A stretch of DNA of 64,000 nt. Source: Galbula dea. Lineage: Eukaryota > Chordata > Aves > Piciformes > Galbulidae. Shown piece after piece: positions 1 to 13,557 of this stretch; position 1 is the first letter of the stretch; every line of letters begins with the position of its first letter. The DNA is taken from positions 1,027,664-1,091,663 of the forward strand of contig VWZX01001164.1 in NCBI GenBank assembly GCA_013399015.1, given 5' to 3'. The notes under the pieces are model-generated. The model was not told the origin of the DNA, did no database searches, and saw only the letters and a program-made list of their open reading frames with translations. The translations under genes and the position numbers were made by a program.

Positions 1-1052
1 GATGTCAGCCAACAATCCCTGGTCCCTAGATGGAGATTACTTCATAACAGGACATGTTTATAGGAAAGGCAAGACTCAATTCAAGTTATAACCATTCCTA
101 ACTTAATTTCCATTTCCAGTTTCTCTCATCTGTTTTCTTATCTAAAATTTTGACTCCTCTATTTATTTGTACTAATAACTCATCCCTAAAATACCCTGTG
201 TGTATATGGATACTGTCTCTGTTATTAATACAATTTTTGGAGGATTTATATTTTCTCAATGCCAATACTTCATTTCCACTTTCACATTAGACACCAGAAA
301 TGGTTCTGGTAAGAACACACCTTCCCCTTTTGCATCCTATGAGCATAATTCTGAACTAGCAAGTCATGACACCGGGACCACTAAATGAGAAGCAGAAATT
401 AAACAGACATTTTTTAATGCCTTTTTATAGCACTAGACAGAGTGAAAATACAGGTTCAGAGTTCTTTTTTTCTCTCCTTCTCCATTTGGATGAGATGTAG
501 ATAGGCTTGAACAACAGGCACTCTTTTGCTGAAGAGATTTTTTTAGCCTGCATCATTGTTACAGAACATGCTCTATTGACAGATGAACACTATTATTTGC
601 TCTTGGTTTAGTTTCTACTAGATAGCATTGACTACTGGATGTCTGGTAAAGGTTTAAGCAGATATATTTATCCTCATCTTAACTATTTTATTCTCTCCAG
701 AAACTCTAGGAGCTTGGACAAAATATCTCCATTCAGAAAGATGGATGTTGTAGCCTGACATAAAAGAAAAACGTGAAGACTCTCAAACTACAAAAATTAC
801 TTCTAGAATTGAAAACATCTGCTTTTGTTCACAGCACTGCTGATACAGTATCCTAACATATTGCTTGTTTAAAGAACTGCAAGATTGTTTCACTAAAATG
901 CATCTTCAAAAGAACATACATTACTACAGTACCTGCTGCTTCGCTCTGTCCAGTCCCACACGCTTTTCCCAACTGTGCTATATATTCAAATGCGTTTAGA
1001 TTTCAGTGCCCATCTACTTGACTAACAACTTAAAACACAGTTATCTTCCTAC
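1..1052 (-). other. HS2ST1: HS2ST1 intron 5 (partial)
   Basis: This is the 5' part of intron 5, running off the left edge. It begins at 1052 with the donor gtagga, in phase 2 after the first two bases of the Trp229 codon. I see no exon, repeat or RNA gene here. The short open frame near 200-388 has no recognisable content. Confidence 0.85.
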
Positions 1053-1150
1053 CAGCATTCGGAGCTGTGGCCACAGAAGAACGGAATTTGAAGCCAAAGT
1101 TTCTCTGGAGCACAGTCTGAACCTCCAGCTGCCACACATTCATCAAAGGT
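1053..1150 (-). CDS. HS2ST1: HS2ST1 exon 5, residues 197-229
   Basis: This 98-base exon reads TFDECVAAGG, then SDCAPEKLWL, then QIPFFCGHSSEC, and the first two bases of Trp229. It is preceded on the minus strand by the acceptor tttgttccag and followed by the donor gtagga. It encodes Cys201 and Cys209, and Cys222 and Cys228, the two disulfide pairs known in vertebrate HS2ST1. It belongs to the substrate-binding part of the sulfotransferase domain. Residue 204 is Ala, where I recall Glu in the human protein; the rest matches as remembered. The entry phase is 0 and the exit phase is 2. The exon is too short to give a long open frame and was found by its protein similarity and splice sites. Confidence 0.96.
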
Positions 1151-4100
1151 CTGGAACAAAGACAAAATAAAGATGAGCTTTAAAATCCAGTATATGTATC
1201 AAACATCTCAACCTGGTTAGTTGCTAAATATACTAAGGACAGAAAAACACATGGTATGATGTGAAAGAAAAAAAAAAAAAGGAATTTTTTGAAGCCTCAC
1301 TTTCACAGTGTTACTAGGAGGACCTATTTGTCCCAATTAAAATAGTACTTAGGACAGTCTTTTATAATTAGAACCAATGAATAATTTGATCTTACCTGAT
1401 ATGTTTGATACCTCTTTAACATAACCTTGATAAAGGCTGTATGTCAAAACAAGCAAAAAAAGTCAATGTTGGTATCATTATTTTTCCCTTACAAAGGAAG
1501 TCTCTGAAGATATAGCGTTAAATACCATCAGGATCGTGTAGTACTGGAACAGCTGCATCTTTATACTACATAAAACTGCATTTTGTGTTTTAGATTAAAC
1601 AATGTTCTATTACATTTTAAATATTATGAAAAACAACTGTCATTTCAGAAGCTGATTTGTTTTCAGAGATCAGAAGTGAAAGCAAGTTCCTCACTGCATA
1701 ACAAAACATTCCATACAACATAGGCCTACGTGGACAGACAGCTATAGCACACAGAGTTTCAACTGCAATAACTAAGTCACAATAAGAACTCCACTAGCAC
1801 TGGGAAGAATTTGTAACTGTTTTATCCACTCACCATAAAGGAAGGATTTAAGATATCTGTAATCAAGATGTAAGTCCTCTATTTTGGATAGATTTAAAAA
1901 AATATTTAATAACAAATAACTAATCACACAGACAACTTTTTAGACTTTCTTCTGCATAATTATAATTTTTTACTCAAAGCAACTATGTAAAAATTCATTT
2001 TTATTTATTCATTAACTATTCAGTGTTGGAATAAGGGTAATATCCTTAGCTTCTATTCTGAGGTGAAGCTCCTGAGATAATCTGAAAAACACTGGTATCA
2101 GGCCAAAGTAGGGATTAACCTGTGATGTCTTGGTCCACACTGCACTTTTGATTTTTCTTTTTTTTTAGCTCATACATGTTACATATGATACATAAAAATG
2201 CAGTTTAATTGGGAAAACAAGACATTGGTATCTTTTCTCTAGCATAGTTCTCGAAAAATTTTGCACTAATATATCACAAGTACTTTAAAAGATCAGTATT
2301 ACCTAGGAACTAAATTCATTAAAGGCATCTCCTAACTTACAAAGGTGTATACTAAATATGAACCGGCATCTGTCAAAAGAAAGACTTCTTTGTTTATACC
2401 TGTAGGTTATTTTACAGTTAATACATAAAAGCAAGTAAGTAACTTTCTAAGTAAAATGAAACAGCAGAGCCCTCCTTCCCCACTTCCTCTTATATACTTA
2501 CCTTGACTACTCTGTCCAGAGTTTTTATTATAAGAAACACTTCTCTTTACAGACTTTATTCTTGGAGACAAGCTACCTATTACTTTGGAAGTACAGGGAC
2601 ATAGCAATAAAATCAAGAACTCCTCTATATAAATGCTATGATATGGGAGGGACAAGGGTGTAAAGTATGTTGAAATTTCTTTCCACATAATAAAGGAACA
2701 ACTGGCCTCCATTAGAAAAACTGCATTTTTTACCTTCCCCTACTTTTCATTTGAAGAACTCTTAGTTAATCTAGTATAACACAATATAGAATATGTATCA
2801 GTGTCACAGACACTGAAATTGTGACAATGCAGTTTTGTGATTACTGAATTTTATGTCTAATGTATGTAAAGCTGACACCATCTATATATGTACAGGTTCC
2901 TTAGAAAGACCATGGAAAAATAGTATTACCTGAATTAAATGAAAGAAACCCTAAAACTTAGCATAGCTAATCAATTTCACTTCAAATGGACTACAGATGC
3001 TTACAGGACAAGGTAAATCTGCATGGCAACAACTATGTCTCAGACCTAAATAAAGTAATACAATAATGAAAAATGACAAAAAGCATCTTTAATAGAAAAA
3101 TGTAAAATTGTTAATGCAATGCACTACAAACATTAAAAACAGAAAGGCATTTCACCTTAATCCAGCAAATCAGAGCTTATAGTGCAGCCTACCAAGCAGT
3201 AACGGTAGGGATTTTGGCTTAATGTTTCCCAGTGACTACCTGCAAATGCTGTTCAGACTATAATTCAAAACTAAACCAATACTGTTAAATTTCACTTTTT
3301 AAAATAACTATTAAGTCCTACAAAAAGCATGGACTTGGTAGCATGGTCAGCTTCCCAACTCATTGATCTCTGCTGAGAAGGAATTCCACTGGCCAAATCA
3401 TGCTCCTCTTGACAAGGAACAGAGTGAGTTACGAAAGATGAGATCCCATCTTTCATTTTAAAATGTCTTTACAATAACATATCACCAAATCATCTCTGTA
3501 GCCAATTCAAGGAAAACACACTTTTCAAGCTTAATCTCAATTTTTCTCCTTGAAATCTTTCCGCAACCTATTCTGTATCAGAAACTGATATGCAGGAGCT
3601 GAAGATGGCGCCAAAACCTAAACAACAGAGGAGCAGTTAGTTATCAAACAGAAAGAAAAGAGGAATGGTCTGTTCCCAATATTTAAACCACACTATTTGG
3701 ATGGAGGGGAGCACCCAAAATGATTAGGCACGTTTATTTGATGTTATGGTATTTATAGACTAAGCTGTATTCAGTGTGATTTTTGCTTAGTTATTTTTTC
3801 AGGGTGTCTTGGTATTCAGACAGTGCTACACTAAATTGTCAACACTACAGAAAAACTTCATCAGTGTAAGAAAATACTGACATTGAAATTTTAAAAAGCG
3901 TTTGGCTCTGTAAAAGTACAAAGCCCCCTTATACTTTATAAAAGCTTCCACGTTGTTCTAACTACAGTTCTATAAACTATTCATATACTTAATACCTTAC
4001 TTTTCTTCCTGATATAAGAATGTCCGAAGCAACATGCTCCAACAGTCTCACTGCAAACCACAACAGCGGATGTATAAATTCTTTCTGGAATAAATATGTT

Positions 4101-4909
4101 ATGAAGCCTAAATAATACTGCCATTCTGAAACTGTCATAAGTAATCAAGGTTTGAGTATGCTAACCTGAACTATTTCTGTAGCCCTGTAAGCCAGATGAA
4201 GAAATTACAAAAATGTATGATTCATACTCCATAATTTTCAAGCAGAATTGTCCTTAGACAATTTCATTGCAATGTTTACATTTAAAAAAACAACTAACAA
4301 AATCTGCATTGCTAAGTACAGAAAGTAAACATCGAAGCCAGAGCATCAGCAGTTCTACAGCTTTTGGTGAAAAATGTCTCTCTCACGTCTTCACAGAATC
4401 ACAGAATCATTACGGTTGGAAAGGACCCTCAAGATCATCTACTCCAACCAATAGCCCTACACTAGTATTATCCCTAAATCATCCCTTGAAGAACCACATC
4501 AATCCTCTTCTTAAAAACCTCCAGGGATGGTGACTCCACTACCTCCCTGGGCAGCCTATTCCAATACCTCACCACTCTTTCAGTAAAAAAATTCTTCTTC
4601 TTCAACAAGAAGAGACGCAGATTTCTTGCATAGGAGGATAAGCTTAACTTGATACTTATAACTCTAGATACCTGAAAATACTTTTAAATTTTTTTAACAA
4701 ATTGCACCATAAAGTGAATTTACAAGGTTAAAAAGAACATAGCGTTACATTCTGGTCCAGTACAAACACGAAGGGGAGAATATAACTTACAAAGCCATCC
4801 TCATCACCAAGGCTGATACAAAACTATTCAGCTTTTGTCAGGACATTTTTTTAAATGGTTTTCACATGAACTTCAGTAAGAACAACACGTATAATACAAT
4901 GTACTTTAC
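1151..4909 (-). other. HS2ST1: HS2ST1 intron 4
   Basis: This 3759-base intron has the donor gtaaag at 4909 and an acceptor AG at 1152-1151, in phase 0. It contains one CR1 fragment (4392-4605) about 300 bases from exon 4, and an A-run near 1267-1280. I found nothing else recognisable. Confidence 0.9.
4392..4605 (-). repeat. CR1 LINE 3' fragment
   Basis: This is a CR1 3' end in minus orientation. It starts on the plus strand with the reverse complement of the terminal octamers (cacagaatcacagaatc). The conserved stretch gttggaaaggaccctcaaga follows, then a block like ctccctgggcagcctattcc. The element is 5'-truncated near 4605, as is usual for CR1, and has many substitutions. It is sense with respect to HS2ST1. 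Confidence 0.93.
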
Positions 4910-5048
4910 CTTTTTATCCCCCTGTTTTCGCCTCCGTAGCCCTGGTCTGTAATCATCTCCGAAGCGCAGAAAGTAATAATAAGAAACTAGCCGTTCTATA
5001 GGATCTCTTATGACGTTTATGTAAATCGGTTTCTTTTTAACACCAAAT
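4910..5048 (-). CDS. HS2ST1: HS2ST1 exon 4, residues 150-196
   Basis: This 139-base exon supplies the last base of Lys150 and 46 further codons, FGVKKKPIYINV to RRRKQGDKK. It carries the 3'-phosphate-binding motif of PAPS sulfotransferases, INVIRDPIERLVSYYYFLRF, including Arg164 and Ser172, which contact the 3'-phosphate of PAPS in this family. The basic run GLRRRKQGDKK near the exon end is conserved in the orthologues I remember. The acceptor is ctcttactttag and the donor is gtaaag; the entry phase is 2 and the exit phase is 0. The reading continues exactly from exon 3 and into exon 5, which argues for a functional gene rather than a pseudogene. Confidence 0.97.
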
Positions 5049-7451
5049 CTAAAGTAAGAGAGGAGAAAATGTCTTTTAAAGGCCAAATCAAAACTTCTTA
5101 TCTAATACTTAAAAGCCTGTTTCTTGATACAACTGAAATCTATATACAGAGATGATGATGGTGAGGGAAAGTTTAGTGATTGCTGCCTCTCTTCCACATA
5201 TCCAGTGCATTAGGTGGATGTTAAAGTCAGTTCACTTTCAGTCTTCGTAGGATTGTGATTCTAGGGGGTTTTTTTATTAGAGAAACAAACAAAACTGAAA
5301 TATTCCCACACAATAGGATACTAAAATGTTTATATAACAATCCAGACTCTAGAAATTACTTAATTAGCCTAACAGCCACATATGTGGCTATAATAACCAC
5401 AACAAAGTTTCATATAGAGCTCCTGCCCCCTTGAACATGGCTCTGCAATGCTGCAAGTGGATTTCCTGGCAGGTCTCCAGTTACCAGAGACATGAACTCT
5501 AACAGAAGAAACACAGAGCTCAGAGCCTATCCATTACCTATGCTGAATCCATATGGTTATGCTTATTAAATATAAGCCTAATATAGTATCTATAATCATA
5601 TTTTCTCTATCTAAAGATATAAAATTTTTCCTTAGACATTTACCCTAAGGAAAATTTGAATTACTGCAGTACAAACACAAAGCTTGATGAAAAAATGAGG
5701 TGGTAAGCTCACAGGACGCAAGAGAAAGATTTAAACCACCAAAACGGTTTTGTGCAAATGGTATCTTTCAATGATCTATGTTCAAGACAGCTTTTATCAC
5801 GCGTTCCTCAGTTTTATTCTCCTTTCCATTTGAGACATTACTGTGGCAAATAAATATAGCATCCAAACATTAAAGAGGTTATAACACAATGGAAACTGCA
5901 AGTGTGTCAAGTGCCTTTAAGGAAAGCTAGGAGCTGGAAAAAAACCCTCTCTTCTGTTCCCACACAAACTGTGAAAGTATTCTGCATTAACAGAGGGCCA
6001 TTCAAGCCTCCTGGCTTGGCTAAAACAGAGCACTCGTGGTTTAAGGTGCAGTACCATTACTGTTAAAGTTAATACCAGATAATGCTCATATGAGGACTCT
6101 TAACTTGAAAAGCTGAAGAACAGAAGAAACAGAATAAGCAGCAGAAGAGAGGAAGTCAGAAAAAAGAACATTAAAGGGCATTACTCTGACAAAAGACCAG
6201 CACTATAGACACAGAAATTATTAAAGGCTACAGAAAGAGCAATTGATTCTTAAAGATGTTGCCAGCAGAGTACCAATGAATGAGCGTAGCAGTTAAAGGT
6301 GGCACTGCTGACATTTGTCTATATGCCAACTCTTACTCCCCAGAGGCCACAAAATAGGAGCGTGTGAATCTTTCAACCATTCTGATGCACTCTAGACTTT
6401 GAACTGCACTCTCTTTCAGGTCCACTGAAATGCCTGAGACGTGCACATGCATCCGCTTCTACATACCCTACTGCAAGTGCTGTAGAAGGCTATAACAAAC
6501 CGTTTTGATACGGTAGCAGCTTCAGTCAATAATACATATATGTGGGTTAAATTAAGGTGTCAAAGCACTTAGAAACGCTGGTGTCAATTGTGCATTCATA
6601 TGGATTTGCATATGACCTTGCAAAACTTGCCTCAGTTACGATAACACAAGCCACTCAGTATTGTAATTTTATTAATGACAACAAACTGGCAATTGCATTG
6701 TCAAAGAGAAAACAGGGAATAAAGGTGGATCAGAAATTTAAAAAAGGAAAAAACTCCAACTTTTATTACTGTAATTTCTACATGGATGGGTTACAATAAC
6801 CTGCCCTCATTACTTTACTGTAAATCATCAATTCAACCCAGTACTTTAAGCTCCAGCATGATCTAACAGGTACTTCTGATATTTGACAGTGGATCTAAGT
6901 GTGATGTCTGCACATATGCAGGCACAGACTTTTCTGAAATATTTTAAATTTTTAAACTACAAGAGTATTCACTATAAGAACATACCTCACAGCCTTAAAA
7001 GTGTGGGCCTTGCCAACTACAACCAGAATATTCAAGATATTACTTTAAAAATGAAAATACATAGTATGAGAAAGCAAGCTGTTTGCGGGTTAGGGGGAAG
7101 CAATAATAATGATAATAAAAAAAATCATTTAGATGAAAGGATGAATAAGAAGCCAATCCTCAGGCAGAACTGCCAGTGTTCCAGATTTTCATTGTCATTA
7201 AAACGATTTTTTTTTTAATCCAGTTAAGGAATGCTAACGTTTTAAAATGAGGCTCGGCTACACTGTAATAGGCAAAAAGACAAGAGAAAACTGAAAATTA
7301 AAACCAAATACTGTTCATCATAGGAATTCCAGTATGCAGTTTTCAAAACTGCAGTTGTCAGAATTCCATCACTAGAGGGCACTAATATCCCAGCTGGGTC
7401 CAAGTAACTTGAACTACTGCTACTCAACAGATAAATCCAAAAGTAACGTAC
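5049..7451 (-). other. HS2ST1: HS2ST1 intron 3
   Basis: This 2403-base intron has the donor gtacgt at 7451 and acceptor AG at 5050-5049, in phase 2. It is AT-rich and I see no interspersed repeat or RNA gene. Open frames at 6557-6799 and 6883-7218 on the plus strand are lysine- and asparagine-rich chance frames. Confidence 0.9.
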
Positions 7452-7537
7452 TTTGCAAAGTCCAAATAAGATATATGTCCATGGTAAAATCCTGGTTTCA
7501 TTTCCTTCCAGGACGTCACATTCTTCACAAATCGGAC
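7452..7537 (-). CDS. HS2ST1: HS2ST1 exon 3, residues 122-150
   Basis: This 86-base exon reads VRFVKNVTSWKEMKPG, then FYHGHISYLDFA, plus the first two bases of Lys150. His140 and His142 in FYHGH are the histidines shown in this family to be needed for catalysis, with His142 the proposed catalytic base. Asn127 in KNVTSW is one of the two N-glycosylation sequons of HS2ST1. The acceptor is tgtacttttacag and the donor is gtacgt; entry is in phase 0 and exit in phase 2. An intronic tail in the same frame would extend the reading past the donor, so the exon end is set by the splice site and by continuity with exon 4. Confidence 0.97.
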
Positions 7538-10138
7538 CTGTAAAAGTACACAGCAGAAAGTGTTTCTGTACAGCTGGAACATGTTAAGTTTCCACATACA
7601 TGGTGATTCCTGGTTTGTAATTAAAATCTTACAATGCATTAGAAAAAAAAGTCTATTTAGAATATTACCAAAGAACTTGTGCCACCTAAAATAGATTTCT
7701 GCAAGCATACAGATGACTTATTTCAGAAAACCACAATGTAACGACCAGAAAGCAAACAAAAGCAGAATACAGTAATCAGAAGGGTAATTCACAAAAACAT
7801 TAGCAAGACAAACATTTTATATTTTATCAGTCCATTTTATTTGCAGTTTGAAATGTCTGCATGAATGTAAAATTACAAGAAATACAAGTACACCTTTGAT
7901 TGAACTGTCTGATCTGTATTCAGTCCCTCAAATAAAAATGTATCAGATTTACAAGCATGTTCTTAGACCTATTCTACCTGGACATAAGAACCAAGCCTGG
8001 TGGTTCATTTATCCCTCCTCCATCCCAAAATGCAATGCATGAGTAATTCAGAAATTTTATAAATGTATACTGTTACAGTAAATTAAATCTATAATTTACC
8101 ATTTTGAACAGTTATATTAAGCCTAATATATCAGTGAAATTTCCATGTTAAAGCATGAAGTAGCCCTTAAAGAAGGGCTGATAAAGCAGGTATCAACAAA
8201 CTTTACAAAAATAGGAATATACTTCAAAGAACAAAGTAAGATACATGCCCTAAACCAGAAAGTATGATCAAATTAAGTGGGACATGCAAATCCCAATATA
8301 GCTTGGCTTTATTAGATGAACAGAGTATTTTAACATCAAAGCATTAAATCTGAAAGTTATTTCAAAACTAGTGAATTGGATAATAAAGAGAAGATCATAA
8401 ATTCGTACTGCCTCAGCTGTCTAACAATGATATGCCATTTCTGAAGCTGAGAACTGGAAGATAGCGTTCCCTGAACATCTACAATATCTTTTCAGTTATA
8501 TTGTGGCACAGATAACCACAGAGATACTGAGGTGAGACAAGAGAGTGAGAAAATGAAAGCTGGAGAGCTCAAGACAACATTCTAACATTCTGCAAGTTCT
8601 AATGGATTGTGAGTGTCCTGAAATAATATATTTATCATAGCCAAACAACTGAGGATTTTAAGACACAAGATTGGCCTGCTGCTGTGTCTTGAAATGTGTA
8701 AAACTCATGCTTTAGGATTTAAGTGGTTGATAAACTTTACTTATTTCTTTAAACACTAGCTCTTGCACTCTCAGGTAGAAGAGATGCATATTACTTTTTA
8801 GTAACAGGCAGTATTCATTTTTGCAGTGTACAAGTTTCACAGTTTGTGGCATTTCACAATTTAAAGCATATATTGCATATGAAAATTGTGGCCAACCTAG
8901 CTGAAAAACCCTGTACAATGTACAATGGTATTTCATAAACTGCACTGGCTTTCTGTCTGATTTTGTCCACAGCACAAACTGATAATATATCTATGAGACT
9001 TTGAATCCAGTTGAACTATCTTTGCTGCTACTGAAACAAACCACACCTTCATCAACTGTACCTTTTCAAGATTAATGATATTTTGAGTGGAGAGCCTTGG
9101 CTATGAGTATTTTTATACCTGGGAAAGAAGTTTCCTAAATGCGAAGTATGTTTTATCTTTCCTTTCTTCACCCCTGAATCCCAAAATGTCATAGCTGGTC
9201 GATACAACTCCAGAAGTAAACGAGTGATGCTACCTATTGTGTGTAGTGCAACATGTATATCAAAGCATATATTTCAGTTATGTTTCCATGAACCAGCTTT
9301 CTGAAATATAGCATCAGCTACATTTTATTTCCCAATAGACAAGGATCAGATGCAGGGAAATGGTAAGTGCAGAATCACAAGGGCCAGTTGCATCTTCGAT
9401 CCCAATCATCTTTTATCAAACCTTAGATGTTCCAGTAATAGTTAAAAAAATCCTTTATTGTCTTTATCTTACGATGTCATCTGCTAAGGAAATAACGTTA
9501 TAAACACAGGATGCATGTTCTAGTCTTTCATTAACTTTACATCAGGCAAGTTAAAAGAAAGCTGAGAAGGTTTTGGAAGAGCTGTGACATTTACATCTGC
9601 CCTAAAATGGACTAGGAACATGCTGTGTCCCTGAGAACTTAAGTTTCTACACCTACAACTAGCCTACAGACAATAATTTTTTTCCTCCCCCACGATTTGC
9701 AGCTTTTCAAAAATCAGAACTGTTCCAGGTCACAGAAAGCCTAATGAATCTGGGTTTACACACTTTAGGGCAGAGAAGAATATTGCTTGCTGCTTCATAC
9801 TGTTAAATATGATCAATTTTACCTTTCTTTTCATGGCTTAGCAGATACTGGAGCTTTCAAGAGACCGTGCAAACTTCTCCATCTGAACCCAACCGAATAC
9901 AATTTGAGGTTACTTTAAAAGTTCAGATAGATGTGAATGGAATTCCTGTGAAGTTGTTTCATGGTGCTTTTATATAATCAGCTACAAAGTTGATTCACAG
10001 CCTTTAGTAAGTGAGAAATCAGCTGAGCTTCACTGAATTAAAAAGCCAGATCTGGGGGCGTAAGATGTCCTGAAAGGTAAGTTAAATACATTCAGTTTCT
10101 AGGACGATGAGAATTTAAAACAAGTCCCAGTGAGCCAG

Positions 10139-10225
10139 AAGGGGGAAAAAAACCCCAAAACCAACCAACCAAGCAAAACCCTCAAAAAACCACCTAACAA
10201 AACCCAAAAAACCAACAACACAGCA
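10139..10225. repeat. CAA-rich low-complexity tract
   Basis: This stretch is almost free of T on the plus strand. It consists of A-runs, C-runs and CAA/CCAA units such as aaccaaccaaccaagcaaaa. On the HS2ST1 RNA strand it reads as a U- and G-rich tract. The minus-strand open frame over it is a by-product of its composition. Confidence 0.85.
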
Positions 10226-10345
10226 TACTTGGTGTGAGAAAAAAATATCTGGAAAATACGTGCGTGCAAAACAAAGCAATGTTGTAAGCTGTCAGCTGTC
10301 ATCTCTGTCCACTAACTGTTTCCATCAATCCCTTTTCCCTACAGT

Positions 10346-10412
10346 CTGAACACACACTCACACACACACCATACACAACTCACCCACCCACCCAAACACC
10401 CACACACACACA
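10346..10412. repeat. Imperfect (CA)n microsatellite
   Basis: This is an interrupted CA-repeat with cacacac, accatacac and repeated ccca units. On the HS2ST1 strand it is GT-rich. Confidence 0.9.
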
Positions 10413-12209
10413 CTCTGCCCCAAAATGTGGTACGGTCACTACCCTGTGGCCTGGTATCAAATAGGCTTTTAGATACCAAAAATGTCCCAGCTTTTCATGT
10501 TATTGTAGTCCAGTTTTTGTTTGTCAATTGCTGATTAACTGATTTTAAATGACAAGTAACTGGGAGGATGAATATCTCAAGCCCAGCCTGATGACAACAT
10601 GTAAAAAAAGGCGTTTCAAGTAAGACTGAAGACCAACACAGTGTCCCTATTAAAGGAAATCTCAGATTCAGATTTAAAGACTAAGAATGATGGGATGACT
10701 GATTCAGAATCTCTCTGCAGGAAGGCACTGGTAGTTTTACTATCAAAATTGTCATACAAGCTAGCTCTACAATTAGCTCTAAATCATAGGGTCAGGAATG
10801 CTAGAAACAGGCTAAAAGGATATTTTTGGCTGAATGCCATGAGAAACCACAAGCAAGCTCAAGGCAAGAGTAGCTAAGAAGCAGTTTTGTGTTCAGCCAC
10901 AGTACAGCCAGGATACCTGCCTCACAAGAACAGGTCTGTCTCAGAAGGAAAAATACAATTGGCACACGTACAGCAATGGACACTAGTGCTCACTAGGCTA
11001 CCAAACTCCAAAAGAAAAACTCTTAAATGTTCAGGACACCAATATTTCCACTTCTAACAGGCTTACTGCAATCTTTTACTTCTTCCAGTCATTGAAACCT
11101 TTACCAGCAGAGGGAAGTACTACTAAAGTCAATGAATGTGCTAATCTCTAAGAAACTCCTGTTACAGAACACATTTGGAAGCAAGATTATATATTTTAAG
11201 GTTGCTCTTTTGAAAAAGAAGTTTTAAATGCTTTAGATGACAATTTCACTATGTAACAAAAAAGCTAAGGTTTGTGTAGCTCGTATGCCATCCAACTAGC
11301 CATAACACAGACATACTTGCACGGACAAAAGTATCAGTACTGAAGCAAGCAACAAATAAAATCCAACCAAACAACCACTCTGACTTAATGAAAGCAAGTG
11401 TTTTTGTTACCGATCACACAGATCAGAAATGCAACATGGGCAACATGGCACTCAACTTGCTGCAAAGAAAAGGCCTAACCTGTGGAGAGAGAGAGTTCTC
11501 AGGCTCCTGCTGTCAGAAAAGCTGCAAAGGAAAGGAGGGCTGCTGGGACAAGTTCCATCTGAAACTAAACTGGATGTGTTGGGTACTCTTATTGGATTAT
11601 CTCAAATCAGATACAGGTTATACTTGGAGTGGATTTTATTTTTTTTTCCAGATTGCATTCAAGAGGTAAAGGTTTCACTTACGAGCAAAGAACTTAAAAT
11701 CCATTACAGAATTAGGGTAGTTGGAAAAAGTACAGCAGAAGGAGCATGTATAATAGAGGGCTCACTAGTTTACAAATTTATGTCAGGCCCAAGATAATCT
11801 TTATCTTGCTTAGGGAAATTTGCTTTAACAATCAGTATCACTGATAAAACAATTTTGTCTCTATAATGCGTTTACATGTTTTAGTACTGGTGCATATACA
11901 CCTAATACTCAGTTGAGCTACACTGATGAAGGTGGATTGTGAATATTATATGCAAGACCAAGCCCATAAAGAGTGAACTTGGCATTACCTACTACTCAGT
12001 GCCCTTGCCATCTCCAGAATTTTTTTTATGACTTACAATGGCTAGTTGCTATCTCGATATACTAAAGATGAATAATTACTTCTTCTTCTTTAAACAATTT
12101 GGCTATATATAAAGTTTTCATTGTCAGCATCTCCCAATTGTCTAAATAAACAACAGAATTTATGACCTTGGATAATGGCATAGTCTAAGATGGGGTTTAT
12201 AGTAAACGG

Positions 12210-12490
12210 GGTCACATCAGGCTGGCAACTAGTCACAAGTGGGGTTCCATAGGGATCCATTTTAGAGCCAGTGCTCTCTAGTATCTGCATAACTGTTTAC
12301 TGAGTAAATTTGCCAATTATACAAAACCAGGAGGAGTTGCTGACACCCTCAAAGGCAGAGAGATCTGGACAAATTAGAGGGATGGGCAAGCACCACAAGT
12401 ATGAAGTTTAACAAAGGTGAAGATGGACTGTGATTCTGTGACTTGATGATCCTTATGGGTCCCTTCCAACTCAGGAGGTTCTATGACTCT
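12210..12490 (+). repeat. CR1 fragment with internal deletion
   Basis: This is a degraded CR1 in plus orientation. Its left part encodes a decayed piece of the reverse transcriptase, with a reading like LVTSGVP-stop-GSILEPVL at about 12220-12290. Near 12420 it switches to the 3' end, gggtcccttccaactcagga followed by octamer remnants ending near 12490. The consensus between these two parts is missing. It is antisense to HS2ST1 and carries stops, so it is inactive. Confidence 0.8.
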
Positions 12491-13150
12491 AAATGAAGGG
12501 AGGACTGCCAGTATTTATATACCTGCCCAGCATTGATGGATTTTCATTTTTCAATAGGTAACTACTAGAGGGAAGAAGAAAAAGAGACTTTTTCTTAGAC
12601 AAAACAGTCAGTAAATAAAAAATCTGATTTGAATGAAATTCAAGTAAAGTAGACATTTAGGGCAAAGTTACTTTACACCATTTATACCATCAGTGACTAG
12701 CGCTCCTATCCTTTAGGACAGACCAGTACAATTTAAATAGACACCTTGGCAGAAACAGAATTTGTAGTTGGAAGTGCAGCACTAACTATGGCTCACTCGA
12801 GCATGATTTTTAATTAACAGACGTAAGCTTGTTAAATCTTTTGACAAAAAAAAAATAAAAAAAAAAATCACTCTGCTGTTAGTGCACAGGTCTTTAGTAG
12901 TTGTTCTATAGAGTAAACAGGACTATAGCACTAGCTACCAGATTTACTCCTGGTAACCTCAGCAACCATATACAACAGTATCACATCTAGGAAAATATTT
13001 CACAACAACAAAATCCCATTAGAAACACAATTCCACTATCACAAACCAGGTTCCTAGTCCCACTCCAAGCACACTCTTGTCCCCTGCACTGAAATTGTTA
13101 CCACAATCTTTCTCCCACATATGGAAATGAAAGTGGAGGGCCTGTTACCA

Positions 13151-13557
13151 TCTGAGGCTGAGAGAGTTGGGATTGTTCAGCCTGAAGAAGAGAAGGCTTC
13201 AGGGGGACCTTATAGCTGCCTTCCAACACCTAAAGGAAGCCTATAGAAGGAGGGGAGAGAGACTCTTTACCCGAGTAGAAAGCAATAGAACTAGGGTGAG
13301 CGGCTTTACAAACTAAAGGAGGGAAGATTTAGACTGGATCTTAGGAAGAAATTCTTTACCCAGAGGGTAGAGAGACACTGGAACAGGTTGCCCAGAGAGG
13401 TTGTGGCTGCCCTATGCCTGGCTGTGTTCAAGGCCAGGTTGGATGTGGTCCTTGGCAACCTGGTCAAGTGGGTGGCATTCCTGTCCATGGCAGGGGGGCT
13501 GGAGCTAGATAATCTTTAAGGTCCCTTCCGATCCAGGCCATTCTATGATTCTATGAA
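13151..13557 (+). repeat. CR1 LINE 3' fragment
   Basis: This is a plus-oriented CR1 3' segment of about 400 bases. It runs from the region gattgttcagcctgaagaag through cactggaacaggttgcccag and ggtcccttccgatccaggcc to the terminal octamers ttctatgattctatga. The element is 5'-truncated with an intact 3' end. The 60-codon minus-strand frame inside it is a shadow. Confidence 0.95.

Noticed and set aside
4862..5086. Continuation of the exon 4 frame past its donor (VKYIVLYVLFLLKF)
   Set aside because: The donor gtaaag at 4909 and the exact phase match to exon 5 end the coding part at 4910. The hydrophobic tail is intron.
11388..11797. Two overlapping plus-strand frames of 93 and 122 codons
   Set aside because: They lie in HS2ST1 intron 2, have no recognisable domain, no splice context and a low-complexity tail. 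They look like chance frames.
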